20,407 nt of DNA from an uncultured Cellvibrio sp. (GCA_946482345.1 CAMLRJ010000012.1:1-20407), one strand, 5' to 3'. Positions 1 through 7,413 are shown, numbered from the stretch's first letter. The notes: generated by a model from the sequence alone, not told the origin. Program-made: numbers and translations.

Positions 1-2
1 TG

Positions 3-149
3 GCAAGCTTCAACCAAAGAGAGATAGATTTTACTGATCATGGTAGACCGTCAGAACATCCGCATCAACATAGACATATTCCCAATCCTACAGGGGCACG
101 CTTCAACATGGCCCAGCAGAACCATTGGAGTACCCATAATGAAATTTAA
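3..149 (+). CDS. C-terminal end of a polymorphic (RHS/contact-dependent type) toxin, partial at left edge
   Basis: A reading frame open from the left edge (codons starting at base 3) ends at TAA 147-149. Its last ~48 residues include IDFTDHGRPSEH, HPHQHRH and IPNPTGARF. That style (D-H-G-R-P, a histidine-rich stretch, then P-N-P-T-G) is typical of the extreme C-terminus of secreted polymorphic toxins of RHS and related delivery systems, where such histidines often belong to a nuclease-type toxin domain. The exact toxin family is not recognised with certainty. The next gene starts inside the final codons (ATG 139-141), as expected for a toxin followed by its immunity gene. The delivery domains lie outside the window, so RHS, T6SS, CDI or another carrier cannot be told apart. 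The overlapping plus-strand frame starting at base 40 is not the coding frame here. Confidence 0.62.
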   Translation, partial: ASFNQREIDFTDHGRPSEHPHQHRHIPNPTGARFNMAQQNHWSTHNEI

Positions 150-468
150 ATCTATTTCAGCTCAAAGAAATGGTGGAACCTTTGTTCAATTGATTGATTT
201 TTTAAACAAAATTCCCGATAACTCTTATGCATGGTCTATCTTAGATTTTTATGGGGCAGGAATCGCTCCTAATGGTTTATCAATGGAGGATTTTGAGGGC
301 TTAGTTCGAAATCAACCTAAAGGAATGATTATGAATTGGAAACAGCTAAAAGAGTTTGCTGCAGGGTTAAAGCAAACCTTTGACTTTTTTATTGTTGGAG
401 CAAAAACAGAAGGCGACATTTTTATGATAGATCAGAAAAAGAAAACTTCTTTTCTTGTGAAATTATAA
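139..468 (+). CDS. Probable immunity protein to the upstream toxin (C-terminus frameshifted)
   Basis: This is a 109-aa acidic, non-secreted protein starting MKFKSISAQR. I chose ATG 139 because GGAG at 127-130 lies 8 nt upstream. The ATG also overlaps the toxin stop by 11 nt, the usual toxin/immunity arrangement. The longer frame from base 40 reads through the toxin's own codons in the wrong phase. The sequence is unlike any large family I can name with certainty, but size, position and cytosolic character fit an immunity protein that binds and blocks the toxin. The predicted end (TSFLVKL) is abrupt. In the frame one base back, sense coding continues from about 444 to TAG 543-545 and reads like the missing C-terminus (IIIEAFDSTEW, WAKDNRIFESIK). 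A one-base loss in the A5/A4 runs at 436-445 would explain this. It may be a real mutation, a sequencing error or a -1 frameshift. Confidence 0.6.
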   Translation: MKFKSISAQRNGGTFVQLIDFLNKIPDNSYAWSILDFYGAGIAPNGLSMEDFEGLVRNQPKGMIMNWKQLKEFAAGLKQTFDFFIVGAKTEGDIFMIDQKKKTSFLVKL

Positions 469-545
469 TAGAAGCCTTTGATAGTACAGAATGGTCCCTT
501 TGGGCAAAGGACAATCGAATATTTGAATCGATAAAGTTAGACTAG
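444..545 (+). pseudogene. Out-of-frame C-terminal remainder of the immunity gene
   Basis: In frame 3 the DNA reads NFFSCEIIIEAFDSTEW and then SLWAKDNRIFESIKLD before TAG 543-545, directly joining the immunity frame at the A-rich tract 436-445. Adding one A to the tract would fuse the two parts into one protein of about 135 residues. Immunity proteins of this general kind often end with a hydrophobic strand, 'FDS..W' and 'KD...E..K', which is what appears here. I therefore read it as the lost tail of the same gene, not a separate gene: it has no start codon or ribosome binding site. Confidence 0.5.
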
Positions 546-597
546 TCAGACTCCATTGATCCAGAAGAAAATGGGTAAGTTATTTTAATTAATTTAA
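545..597 (+). repeat. 53-bp direct repeat, copy 1
   Basis: It begins GTCAGACTCC and ends TTAATTAATTTAA. It matches 1084-1136 at 46 of 53 positions with no gaps. It starts at the last base of the tail-frame stop and is followed within about 15 bp by a terminator, exactly as copy 2 is. The GTCAGACTCC motif resembles short dispersed motifs seen in many gammaproteobacterial genomes. Its role here is unknown; it could mark the 3' boundary of an exchangeable toxin/immunity cassette. Confidence 0.8.
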
Positions 598-608
598 AAG
601 CAGTGTCT

Positions 609-642
609 AACCCTGGTCATTATGGCCAGGGTTTTATTTTTA
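609..642 (+). terminator. Rho-independent terminator after the immunity gene
   Basis: CCCTGGTC and GGCCAGGG form an 8-bp stem (one T-G pair) around the loop ATTAT (611-631), followed by TTTTATTTTT. It closes the first toxin/immunity module. Confidence 0.8.
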
Positions 643-654
643 AAATCAACTTAG

Positions 655-744
655 TTAAGAAGTACAGAAAACAAAACGAAAGCAATAAAAGATAAGGATT
701 TTACTGGTGATAATCATAGTCAAATAGACACAGGACGAAGATAG
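655..744 (+). pseudogene. Possible remnant of a toxin C-terminus in front of the second immunity-like gene
   Basis: A 29-codon open frame without a start ends KDFTGDNHSQIDTGRR at TAG 742-744, one base before the ATG of the 95-aa gene at 746. The charged, glycine/asparagine-rich composition and tight junction copy the toxin-to-immunity layout at 139-149. This may be what is left of a displaced toxin tip. It is short, so chance is a real alternative. Confidence 0.25.
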
Positions 745-745
745 T

Positions 746-1033
746 ATGCAAAACTTAAAAACATATACATTTTTAACTGATTGGGATGGTGGTACATACC
801 TTTGCCAAATAAGGGCAATGGATTTGGATTCTGCAGTGGGAGATTGGATTGATTTATTAATAAAACGTAACGATTTTAATCTTTCTCTAAGGTTAATTAA
901 TTATTTTGTGGTTAAATTAAAAGACTCTGAGTTTGTAACTATTGAGGGATTGTCGTCTGTGTGGTGTACGTCAATATTATTAGATGAAAAAATAGCAATC
1001 ATTCACGTAGTTTTAACAGATGCAAAACACTAG
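746..1033 (+). CDS. Small orphan immunity-like protein, 95 aa
   Basis: This small cytosolic protein has no signal peptide or membrane segment. It begins MQNLKTYTFLTDWDGGTYL and has 'V/ALDSAVGDWI' and 'SSVWCTS' segments. It is not in a family I can name with certainty. Small 'Y.FL.DW.GGTY...V.A...' proteins occur next to polymorphic toxins, so I infer an immunity or immunity-like role. The start at 746 is preceded by GAAG (737-740) at moderate spacing, so translation initiation looks ordinary to weak. The gene sits alone between two copies of the 53-bp repeat and has its own terminator, which suggests an orphan cassette acquired or retained downstream of the main toxin. The high A+T content matches the first module and differs from the rest of the window. 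Confidence 0.6.
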   Translation: MQNLKTYTFLTDWDGGTYLCQIRAMDLDSAVGDWIDLLIKRNDFNLSLRLINYFVVKLKDSEFVTIEGLSSVWCTSILLDEKIAIIHVVLTDAKH

Positions 1034-1083
1034 CTTGAGCGAAAACTTCGAAAAAGCAAGAAAAGGGGACAAAGATCGATAGG

Positions 1084-1136
1084 GTCAGACTCCACTGATT
1101 CAGAAAAAAATAAGTAAGTTGCTTTAATTAATTTAA
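1084..1136 (+). repeat. 53-bp direct repeat, copy 2
   Basis: This second copy of the 545-597 repeat has seven substitutions and no gaps and begins 539 bp downstream of copy 1. Both copies share GTCAGACTCC at the left and TTTAATTAATTTAA at the right. It again lies between the stop codon of a small gene and a terminator. Confidence 0.8.
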
Positions 1137-1148
1137 CAATCGGTGCTC

Positions 1149-1183
1149 AAACCCCGCTCATGAAAGCCGGGGTTTTTATTTTT
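1149..1183 (+). terminator. Rho-independent terminator closing the second module
   Basis: CCCC (1152-1155) pairs with GGGG (1169-1172), and GCT with AGC inside, giving a GC-rich hairpin followed by TTTTTATTTTT. The arms are flanked by AAA and TTT, so it may also stop minus-strand transcription leaving the GMC gene (1224). Confidence 0.75.
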
Positions 1184-1223
1184 AGGAATCGGCTTGCAAT
1201 GATTTAAGGTACATCGCGCAGAA

Positions 1224-2894
1224 TTAACCCAAATGTTGCGAGAGTCTTAGTGCGAGTGCTGCAAGAGTTCTCACAGGATTTGCGGCGGTGCTGATGGGCA
1301 TAACGGACATGTCACATACGTAGAGTCCGGGTGCACCGTTGATTTGAAGATTTTCATCGACGACTGAGTTGGTATTGAAATTAACTGAATTGCGATCTTG
1401 TCGCCAAGGCATGCGTAAGGTGCCGCATGCGTGATGCACTGTTCCCCAACCAAATGGCCATTGCTGTCCATTACTGCCGCCGTAGTCACCGGTGATCAGT
1501 TCCAGATGAGTGAATTCGTTGAATACTCTGTTGCGTGTTGTATTGAGTAAATTAAAAAAATCTTGATGCGACATACCCAAACCGGATACGGCTGGAATCC
1601 GCGAAAATAATAAATTATCCAAGTCCGAAAAACGTTTGAAACGAATCTGTGGGACATAGTGATCCTCTGCATGGGAGAAGATACCATTTTCATCATCCAA
1701 ACAATTTGCAAAGCTGAATTTAATATCCACACGCGCCTTGGCAGTATTATCGGGGATTAATTCCGCTGAAGGATCATTATTGCGGAGGTGCCAATATTCA
1801 TGATTGACATTCATTTCGATATTGAATGGAAATTTGGTGCGGCCTTGTGCATCAAGTTCACCTTTTGAATAGAAAATAATTTTAGCGTGGTCGCTGCGAC
1901 TGATAGGGATATTGCCGAGTCCAGATACATAGGCTTGAGATTCACCGCTGACGGGATGATCCGTTAATCCAAAACCAACACGTTGTCTGATCATATCCGG
2001 CAAGCGATGGTATACCGAAGAGCGATTGATTAATTTAGGGCTTTCAATTGCGCCCGCAGCGATAATCACTTTTGGCGCGTAGTAGCTAATCTGTTCCTGA
2101 GTTTGGGTATTGGTAGTTTTGACTTCATGCCAATTGAAAGGAATATCGTAAACGCCTTCAACAAATGTATTGAGTTTTATAAACAAACCTTTTCCGTTTA
2201 AATCGACAGCGCCTGAGGTTAAACCCGCTTGGTTAATCAAGAGTTCCGCTGTATTAAACACACCGGTAGGTTCAAAAAATAATTTATCCGCTAAAGTGCC
2301 GTCTGCATTTAAATAGGGTTGATGTACCGCCCGCGGTGTTTCGCGAATTTCAAAATCAGCTGCAAGTGATGTTTGTTTAAAATGAGTCACTAATTTACGT
2401 GCCATTTCGCCAAGAGAAATGGATTCATTCATACGTTCTCCTGCCGTTTTTAAAAATCCTCCTTTTAACGCATTGCGCACTGAATCTGGAAAAAACGCGA
2501 GCTCCCAATCACTGGCCTCAGGAATTAGACCTGACCAGAAAATCGAGCGCCCACCAAAAGTGAGTTGTGGTTTTCCACCAATAAAATAGGTTTGGTCTGG
2601 CCAGGGTGTAAAGTTATCAACACCAAAATGTTGCGCGATGGATGAATTGGGAATTTTGCTGAAGTTATAGACGTGAGTCGGATAAATAAATGATCCGGCA
2701 TCCAATACCAATATGCGACGATTGTTGCCTAAACGATCGGCAAGATCATCCGCTAAAATACCACCGCCTATCCCAGAGCCAATGACAATAAAATCAAAAT
2801 CACGATTATGGTGATTGTCATAGTCTCGTATTAATCGGGTGTGGGCTTGGGGTTTATCAGTAACTAAATTGGTGTAGTGATTTTGAAATGCCAT
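1224..2894 (-). CDS. GMC-family FAD-dependent oxidoreductase
   Basis: This 556-aa protein likely oxidises an alcohol or sugar-type hydroxyl with FAD; the substrate cannot be read from sequence. Residues 34-45 (FIVIGSGIGGG) form the Rossmann FAD-binding loop, with an acidic residue after strand two (D65 in LVLDAG). Near the C-terminus HACGTLRM (H488) matches the GMC signature HxxGTxxM. STAANPVRTLAALALRLS (N539) gives the second active-site position as Asn, as in many GMC dehydrogenases. I start at ATG 2894, not 2915, because AAGGAG (2902-2907) is 7 nt upstream and the seven extra residues have no binding site. There is no signal peptide or Tat motif, so it is probably cytosolic. It appears monocistronic: a 354-bp gap separates it from the next minus-strand gene. 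No cytochrome partner or subunit-3 gene, as found with membrane gluconate dehydrogenases, is adjacent. Confidence 0.9.
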   Translation of the reverse strand: MAFQNHYTNLVTDKPQAHTRLIRDYDNHHNRDFDFIVIGSGIGGGILADDLADRLGNNRRILVLDAGSFIYPTHVYNFSKIPNSSIAQHFGVDNFTPWPDQTYFIGGKPQLTFGGRSIFWSGLIPEASDWELAFFPDSVRNALKGGFLKTAGERMNESISLGEMARKLVTHFKQTSLAADFEIRETPRAVHQPYLNADGTLADKLFFEPTGVFNTAELLINQAGLTSGAVDLNGKGLFIKLNTFVEGVYDIPFNWHEVKTTNTQTQEQISYYAPKVIIAAGAIESPKLINRSSVYHRLPDMIRQRVGFGLTDHPVSGESQAYVSGLGNIPISRSDHAKIIFYSKGELDAQGRTKFPFNIEMNVNHEYWHLRNNDPSAELIPDNTAKARVDIKFSFANCLDDENGIFSHAEDHYVPQIRFKRFSDLDNLLFSRIPAVSGLGMSHQDFFNLLNTTRNRVFNEFTHLELITGDYGGSNGQQWPFGWGTVHHACGTLRMPWRQDRNSVNFNTNSVVDENLQINGAPGLYVCDMSVMPISTAANPVRTLAALALRLSQHLG

Positions 2895-3248
2895 CGATAT
2901 TCTCCTTAGCATCATTTGGTGAATTTACTTTTCGATCGCTACTTATCGCTACTTCATGTAAGTAGATTTTCCTTTTACCAAATCTCAGTCTTTCTGTTTA
3001 AAAGAAGCAATTGCTATACCACCAGACTAAAACCTAAACGTCTGCAACGAATATGCGAATTCTGCCGCCATATTAGTCCCCGGCGTCTATTTTTTATGGC
3101 GTGTTCTCGCCTTTTTAAGGCAGATCCAATATTACACAGCACCATGTCGGGGCTAACAAATTTATTGTTCTAAGGCGTGTTCGTCTTTATTGCGATGCTG
3201 GATTTTCCAGAAGTTGATCAAGCTGTTAGCTCAAAAGAAAAAGTTGAA
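2895..3248. other. Intergenic region between the GMC gene and the esterase operon
   Basis: No convincing gene is present. The 85-codon plus-strand frame at 2916-3173 has cysteine/arginine/phenylalanine-rich composition, no ribosome binding site and no family resemblance. Visible structure: a perfect inverted repeat CTACTT-N5-AAGTAG at 2949-2965, upstream of the GMC gene and a possible operator; a direct repeat GGCGTGTTC at 3098-3106 and 3174-3182; and, on the minus strand upstream of the GMC start, an extended -10-like TGGTATAGC near 3015-3023 without a good -35. No clear terminator follows the esterase operon. Confidence 0.5.
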
Positions 3249-4469
3249 TTAATCCGGCGACTCTACTTTTTTATTGATGGCTTTAAATAACATGTCTGCT
3301 GTTGCGACATAGCCCTCTCCGGAAAAATGGATCAAATCTTTTCGCATTAACGCCGGACGTGAGTTTGCCCAGGCAAAAGCGCCGCATTTTCCGCCCATGA
3401 TTGCTGCCCAATCCCAGAAAAGAGTGCGTTCCTGTTTGGCGACACGACGCTGTACATTCATCACCTGTATTAAATTGGGGGGCAAAGGTAAACGACATCC
3501 TGCGCGTGAATGAGGTGAGCGGTTTTTTGCTGATGCGGGTGCACCGACAATTAAAATGGATGCTTCAGGTACTGATTTTTTTATCAAACGCACAGCGTCG
3601 CGTAATTGTTGTGCGTAATCCGAAATATCCGTTTCAAATGCTTCGTTTGTGCCATAAGCCAAAATAACCAATTGTGGTTTTCGCCAGATCAATTGTTTTT
3701 GCACACTGGGTTGATCCCAACGATTGATGATCGATGTTTTGGCGCCGTTAAGTCCCATTGCATCAAGTGTGATGCCGGGTGCCATTCTGTCCAACGACAC
3801 GCCGCCCAAACTTCCACCATTCGGTGCTAATAATCGCAAGCTTGTTGCATTGGTTGAGTTGACGGCAATGTTACTTAAATTCCATTCGCCATCCACATGA
3901 TCTTGCGGTGCTAATTTATAAAGTTTTCCCGAAGGCAATGCGATTTTCCAGGGTGTATTACTGTCCTTATGCCAGATGCTGAGTTGCCACGAACCGCCCG
4001 GTAAATCGATTTTGGATTTTACATCCATGATGGATGCACCACCTGAGGTATTAAACAAACCACCCAGTGGAAAACGTTGATTGGGTTTTGGCATTTTACT
4101 GTCATTCATTTGCCATTTTCCCAAACCTTTCATGCTGGCTTGTGCGGAACGCTGATTGGTGACATAACCCGGTGTCAACCATCCGATTCCTGCATTGCCA
4201 TAACGTGTTTGCAACTGGTTACGTAAACGCTCGGTTAAATAATCTCCTGCAGTATGCGAATCACCTAATTGAATAATGCGTAAAGGTTCGGTGCGCACAC
4301 CGGTTTCCAAATCGCGAAAGGCTTGCCATAAATTTTTTGCGTTGGGATCTTTAAAGTCTTCAATTTCAATAAATTTAATTTGTGCGTTGACCGGGGCAAC
4401 ACTCAAAATAAATGCAGTAGAAATTAAAATTCTGAATCGTTTTTTGCACCAATCTCTCAGGGAATTCAT
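3249..4469 (-). CDS. Secreted SGNH/GDSL hydrolase, possible O-acetyl esterase (Ape1-like)
   Basis: This 406-aa protein has a cleavable N-terminal signal (basic MNSLRDWCKKRFR, hydrophobic core, VNA-Q near residue 29), so it acts in the periplasm. SGNH blocks are clear: IIQLGDSHTAGD with nucleophile S71, LAYGTNEAF with G273/N275, and KDLIHFSGEGY with D378 and H381. Between blocks I and III, about residues 100-245 form a glycine/serine-rich, probably beta-sheet insert. The GDSH motif, the following LTERLRNQLQTRYGNAGIGW segment and such an insert recall the Neisseria peptidoglycan O-acetyl esterase Ape1. Its ATG overlaps the stop of the upstream SGNH gene (ATGA at 4466-4469), with GGGAG 8 nt upstream, so the two are translationally coupled. 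In this context it probably removes O-acetyl groups from peptidoglycan or a secreted glycan. Substrate is inference. Confidence 0.85.
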   Translation of the reverse strand: MNSLRDWCKKRFRILISTAFILSVAPVNAQIKFIEIEDFKDPNAKNLWQAFRDLETGVRTEPLRIIQLGDSHTAGDYLTERLRNQLQTRYGNAGIGWLTPGYVTNQRSAQASMKGLGKWQMNDSKMPKPNQRFPLGGLFNTSGGASIMDVKSKIDLPGGSWQLSIWHKDSNTPWKIALPSGKLYKLAPQDHVDGEWNLSNIAVNSTNATSLRLLAPNGGSLGGVSLDRMAPGITLDAMGLNGAKTSIINRWDQPSVQKQLIWRKPQLVILAYGTNEAFETDISDYAQQLRDAVRLIKKSVPEASILIVGAPASAKNRSPHSRAGCRLPLPPNLIQVMNVQRRVAKQERTLFWDWAAIMGGKCGAFAWANSRPALMRKDLIHFSGEGYVATADMLFKAINKKVESPD

Positions 4470-5746
4470 TGTTTATTCTCCCGAGATGATTGTTGATCGC
4501 TATTCAATGCGGTTGTGGTTGGCACGGATGAATGCTGTGCGGATGAACTTTGCGAAATTGATGATTGTTGTGCAGTCGCCTTTGCCAGTGTTAATGCTGG
4601 AGAGGCATTTTGTTTTGGCTGTGATTTTTTCTCGGCAGGATGCAACACCAATTGTGACAGCGCCAATTTCGCCAGAAGACGTTGGCCATTTGCTGTGAAA
4701 TGTACACCGTCATCGGAGCGCACCAACACTTTTCCGCGTTCAGGCAATTCAATAAATTTGCTGAAAGTTTTTCCATCATCACTGAGAACATCCGCTGTAG
4801 GCACATAACGCGCAACACCGGGATATTTTGCCGCGTTGGATTCAAATATTTGATTAAGCACCGGCACCCGATCAACCATTTTTTCACGGCCCATGGGCGG
4901 CGCACCAAACCATATCAAACGAACATTAAATGTTTTGGCTGTTAAAATAATTTTTTCTACGCGCTCACTATAAACTTCAATCCATTTGGGATTTCCAAAA
5001 CTGGTGTAACGACCATTAATCACTATATCCCAGGTGTCATTGGCGCCAATAAAAATCATCATCACCTTATATTGTTGGGTTTGTAGTTGCTGCAAAATAG
5101 TATCCGGCCAATTGAAATAATGTGGATAAGCCAGGCCGGTACTGTGGCGACTTAAATCGGTAGTCTCAATTCCATTATTGCGACTCAGGCTACTGACGAT
5201 ATGCGGCCCTAATCCCTGCATCATCGAATCACCCACCAATAACACTTTATCGCCTTCATGCATTTCGATAGGTGTATCGATTTCAGGTAAAGATGTTTTT
5301 ATTGCATCAGGTGGATTGAGATCAGATTTATTTTCTGTGACCGATGCCGCCTGATTTGGTTCTGGATTAATTTGAGTATTGGTTGTTGCTGATGTGGATG
5401 TCGCAGGTGCAGTTTGCACTATTTTTGTTTCGCATTTTTTAACCGGTGGGCATTTTACAATTTGCGGTTTTGGCATGGCTTTATCACCCAGGGTGATAAT
5501 TTGTCCGGCTTTAATCAAGCGCGTTTCCGCCTGGCCTTGCAGCGACCGCATAAATTCACGCGCAGTATCAACTTCATCAGCAAGATGAAACCAATCTGCG
5601 CTCGCTGCATTGGGGTTTACTTCCAAAAACACGTGGTGTGTCTGCTGAAAATATTGCACCAATGCGCCCAGCTTCAGGCTCAAAATTAAAAATGCAGCCA
5701 GAGTAATGGCATAGAGGCTGCGTAAATCTTTTTCTATGGGAAACAT
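4466..5746 (-). CDS. Membrane-anchored DUF459-type SGNH protein, probable O-acetyltransferase partner
   Basis: This 426-aa protein has one N-terminal membrane segment (about residues 12-31, no cleavage site), a periplasmic spacer with two cysteines (C99, C105) and a T/S/N-rich linker (111-160). The SGNH domain follows at 165-365: GDKVLLVGDSMMQGLGP (S174), HSTGLAYPHYFNWP (G204), FIGANDTW (G234/N236) and DDGVHFTANG (D346, H349). Wording and spacing match the DUF459 family, which is paired with MBOAT proteins in many bacteria. The C-terminus (380-426) is Ser/Gln/Ala-rich and probably disordered. The preceding MBOAT stop (TAA) abuts this ATG and the following esterase overlaps by 4 bp, so all three are translated as one unit. 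The likely role is to take an acetyl group exported by the MBOAT protein and pass it to a glycan, as PatB, AlgJ/AlgX or DltD do. PatB-like transfer to peptidoglycan is a guess from the gene order. Confidence 0.85.
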   Translation of the reverse strand: MFPIEKDLRSLYAITLAAFLILSLKLGALVQYFQQTHHVFLEVNPNAASADWFHLADEVDTAREFMRSLQGQAETRLIKAGQIITLGDKAMPKPQIVKCPPVKKCETKIVQTAPATSTSATTNTQINPEPNQAASVTENKSDLNPPDAIKTSLPEIDTPIEMHEGDKVLLVGDSMMQGLGPHIVSSLSRNNGIETTDLSRHSTGLAYPHYFNWPDTILQQLQTQQYKVMMIFIGANDTWDIVINGRYTSFGNPKWIEVYSERVEKIILTAKTFNVRLIWFGAPPMGREKMVDRVPVLNQIFESNAAKYPGVARYVPTADVLSDDGKTFSKFIELPERGKVLVRSDDGVHFTANGQRLLAKLALSQLVLHPAEKKSQPKQNASPALTLAKATAQQSSISQSSSAQHSSVPTTTALNSDQQSSRENKQ

Positions 5747-7147
5747 TTAAAATCCAAAATAAATAAAACCTGGCATGCCGGGTGGTGATAACTCAATCAC
5801 CAGTAATGCACCGACTACCAACAAAATACTTTTAGTCCACCAGGGCCAACGCGATAATATTTCGGTTGCTTTTGTCATGGTAGATTCAGCGCGATTGGCT
5901 GCCCAGAAAAAAATCGCTACTGCTACCAACAAACCTATCCAATTAAATCTCGGCATAGTTTGCCAATCGGTTAATCCCGTTAAAAATAATTCGACTGATT
6001 CCCAATCTTCCGCACGAAACATTAACCAACCTACGCAAACAAAAATAAATGTCATGATTTGCGCAATAATTCCCGGCAATTTAAACAAACCGATTTTTTG
6101 CCAAATATTTTGCAAAATTAATCCAACACCATGCCACAAGCCCCAGACAATAAATGTCACGCTGGCACCATGCCAAAATCCGGAAAGCGTCATAGCGATT
6201 AACGCATTGATTTGTGTGCGCCCCCAGGAGCCGCGATTGCCGCCAAGAGGAATGTACACAAAATCGCGAATCCAACGCGACAGGGAAATATGCCAGCGCT
6301 GCCAAAACTCACTGATTGATTTAGCCAAATAAGGTTGATTGAAATTGCGCGGCAATTGAAAACCTAAAAATATTGCCAGTGCGGTAACCAAATCGGTGTA
6401 ACCGGAAAAATCAAAAAATAATTGCCATGCATAAGCCATGACTGCACAAATCAATTCAATCGCGTGATACCCATCGGGATTGGCAAATACCGGATTCACC
6501 CAGGCTTCTGCCAACCATGCCGACAACCAGATTTTTTTAATCAGTGCCGACAAAATTAATAAAAACGCCAAATCCGGTGTGCTGATACTACGGTTGTATT
6601 GCATCTGGATTTGCGGCAGCAATTCATTGGGCCGACAAATAGGGCCTGCCAACAAAGTAGGAAAAAAAGAAAGAAAAAGTAATCCATGCTCCAGTTTTGC
6701 CGGCACAGTTTCACCACGTCCGACACTGATTAAATAAGCCAGTCCCTGAAAGGTATAAAACGAAATGCCCACCGGCAACAATAAATCCAACACGGGCAAA
6801 CTGGCATTGTTGAAAAAGGGCAGCAGCCATTCCAGCGCTTCTTCACGAAAGAAATTGTAATACTTGAACACACCAAGATTGACCAGCGCCAGCAATACAC
6901 CTATCACCACCGGCCAGCGCCTTTGACCTCCGTAGCCATCGGGCACCAGTCGCGCCAACCCCAATATGACCAAAGAAAAAACCAGCAGCAGCGCAGCAAA
7001 CCGCCAATCAAAACTGATGTAAAACAAATAGCTCGCAATCAACAGCCATCGATTTTGCGCGGCCGGGCCATAGAGCCAACCCGCTCGCCAGTAGATCCAT
7101 ATAAACGCCAAAAACAACAGCGCAAACTCAGGTGAAAGATAATGCAT
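5747..7147 (-). CDS. MBOAT-family membrane O-acyltransferase (AlgI/DltB/PatA-like)
   Basis: This 466-aa integral inner-membrane protein has about ten hydrophobic segments. MBOAT landmarks are present in order: PVGISFYTFQGLAYLI (125-140), FFPTLLAGPI (161-170), FDFSGYTDLV (245-254), FWQRWHISLSRWIRDFVYIP (281-300) with PLGGNR, and SGFWHGAS with the catalytic-type histidine H326. A second histidine (H339) follows. The FIYFGF end is near the FIYFQF typical of AlgI/DltB proteins. The family moves acyl groups, usually acetyl, across the inner membrane for transfer to alginate, cellulose, teichoic acid or peptidoglycan. It heads an operon with two SGNH genes (TAA directly followed by ATG of the next). 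That order resembles pacA-pacB-ape1 of Neisseria, favouring peptidoglycan O-acetylation. No alginate or cellulose synthase gene is in view. The start at 7147 has only a weak purine-rich AGAG upstream. Confidence 0.9.
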   Translation of the reverse strand: MHYLSPEFALLFLAFIWIYWRAGWLYGPAAQNRWLLIASYLFYISFDWRFAALLLVFSLVILGLARLVPDGYGGQRRWPVVIGVLLALVNLGVFKYYNFFREEALEWLLPFFNNASLPVLDLLLPVGISFYTFQGLAYLISVGRGETVPAKLEHGLLFLSFFPTLLAGPICRPNELLPQIQMQYNRSISTPDLAFLLILSALIKKIWLSAWLAEAWVNPVFANPDGYHAIELICAVMAYAWQLFFDFSGYTDLVTALAIFLGFQLPRNFNQPYLAKSISEFWQRWHISLSRWIRDFVYIPLGGNRGSWGRTQINALIAMTLSGFWHGASVTFIVWGLWHGVGLILQNIWQKIGLFKLPGIIAQIMTFIFVCVGWLMFRAEDWESVELFLTGLTDWQTMPRFNWIGLLVAVAIFFWAANRAESTMTKATEILSRWPWWTKSILLVVGALLVIELSPPGMPGFIYFGF

Positions 7148-7413
7148 CGAAACACTCTAAATTTATGATTAAAAAAACAGCGCGCATTCTAAACCCGGCG
7201 AATCAAATAGTGGAGTAAAAGAGTGCCAATCCTGATATTTACTTACCAGCCCTGCTACAGCCAGTGATTCCACAATATCCGCAGAAGTATACCCAGTGCA
7301 CATTTCTATAAAAACCATTGAGTGCCCGAACCATTTTGCCGCTGGATTGCGGCCTGGTGATCTAGACTTCCGTTGTATATCACACTTTAAGGTTTATGGC
7401 TGGAGACAAACAA

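Noticed and set aside
40..138. N-terminal 33 codons of the longer plus-strand frame 40-468
   Set aside because: They overlap the toxin's coding frame, have no ribosome binding site, and the ATG at 139 has a proper GGAG; the residues are low-quality compared with the rest.
2949..2965. Inverted repeat CTACTT-N5-AAGTAG as a regulator operator for the GMC gene
   Set aside because: Only 6-bp arms, no adjacent regulator and no well-placed promoter; kept only as a note in the intergenic entry.
2916..3173. 85-codon plus-strand ORF upstream of the GMC gene
   Set aside because: No Shine-Dalgarno, odd Cys/Arg/Phe-rich composition and no family resemblance; it lies in the gap that should hold the GMC promoter.
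4276..4698. 140-codon plus-strand ORF across the two SGNH genes
   Set aside because: It is antisense to two well-supported genes with complete SGNH motifs; composition is that of a shadow frame.
7337..7355. GCCGC/GCGGC hairpin upstream of the small lipoprotein as a terminator or riboswitch
   Set aside because: Five-bp stem with no T tract and no recognisable aptamer pattern.
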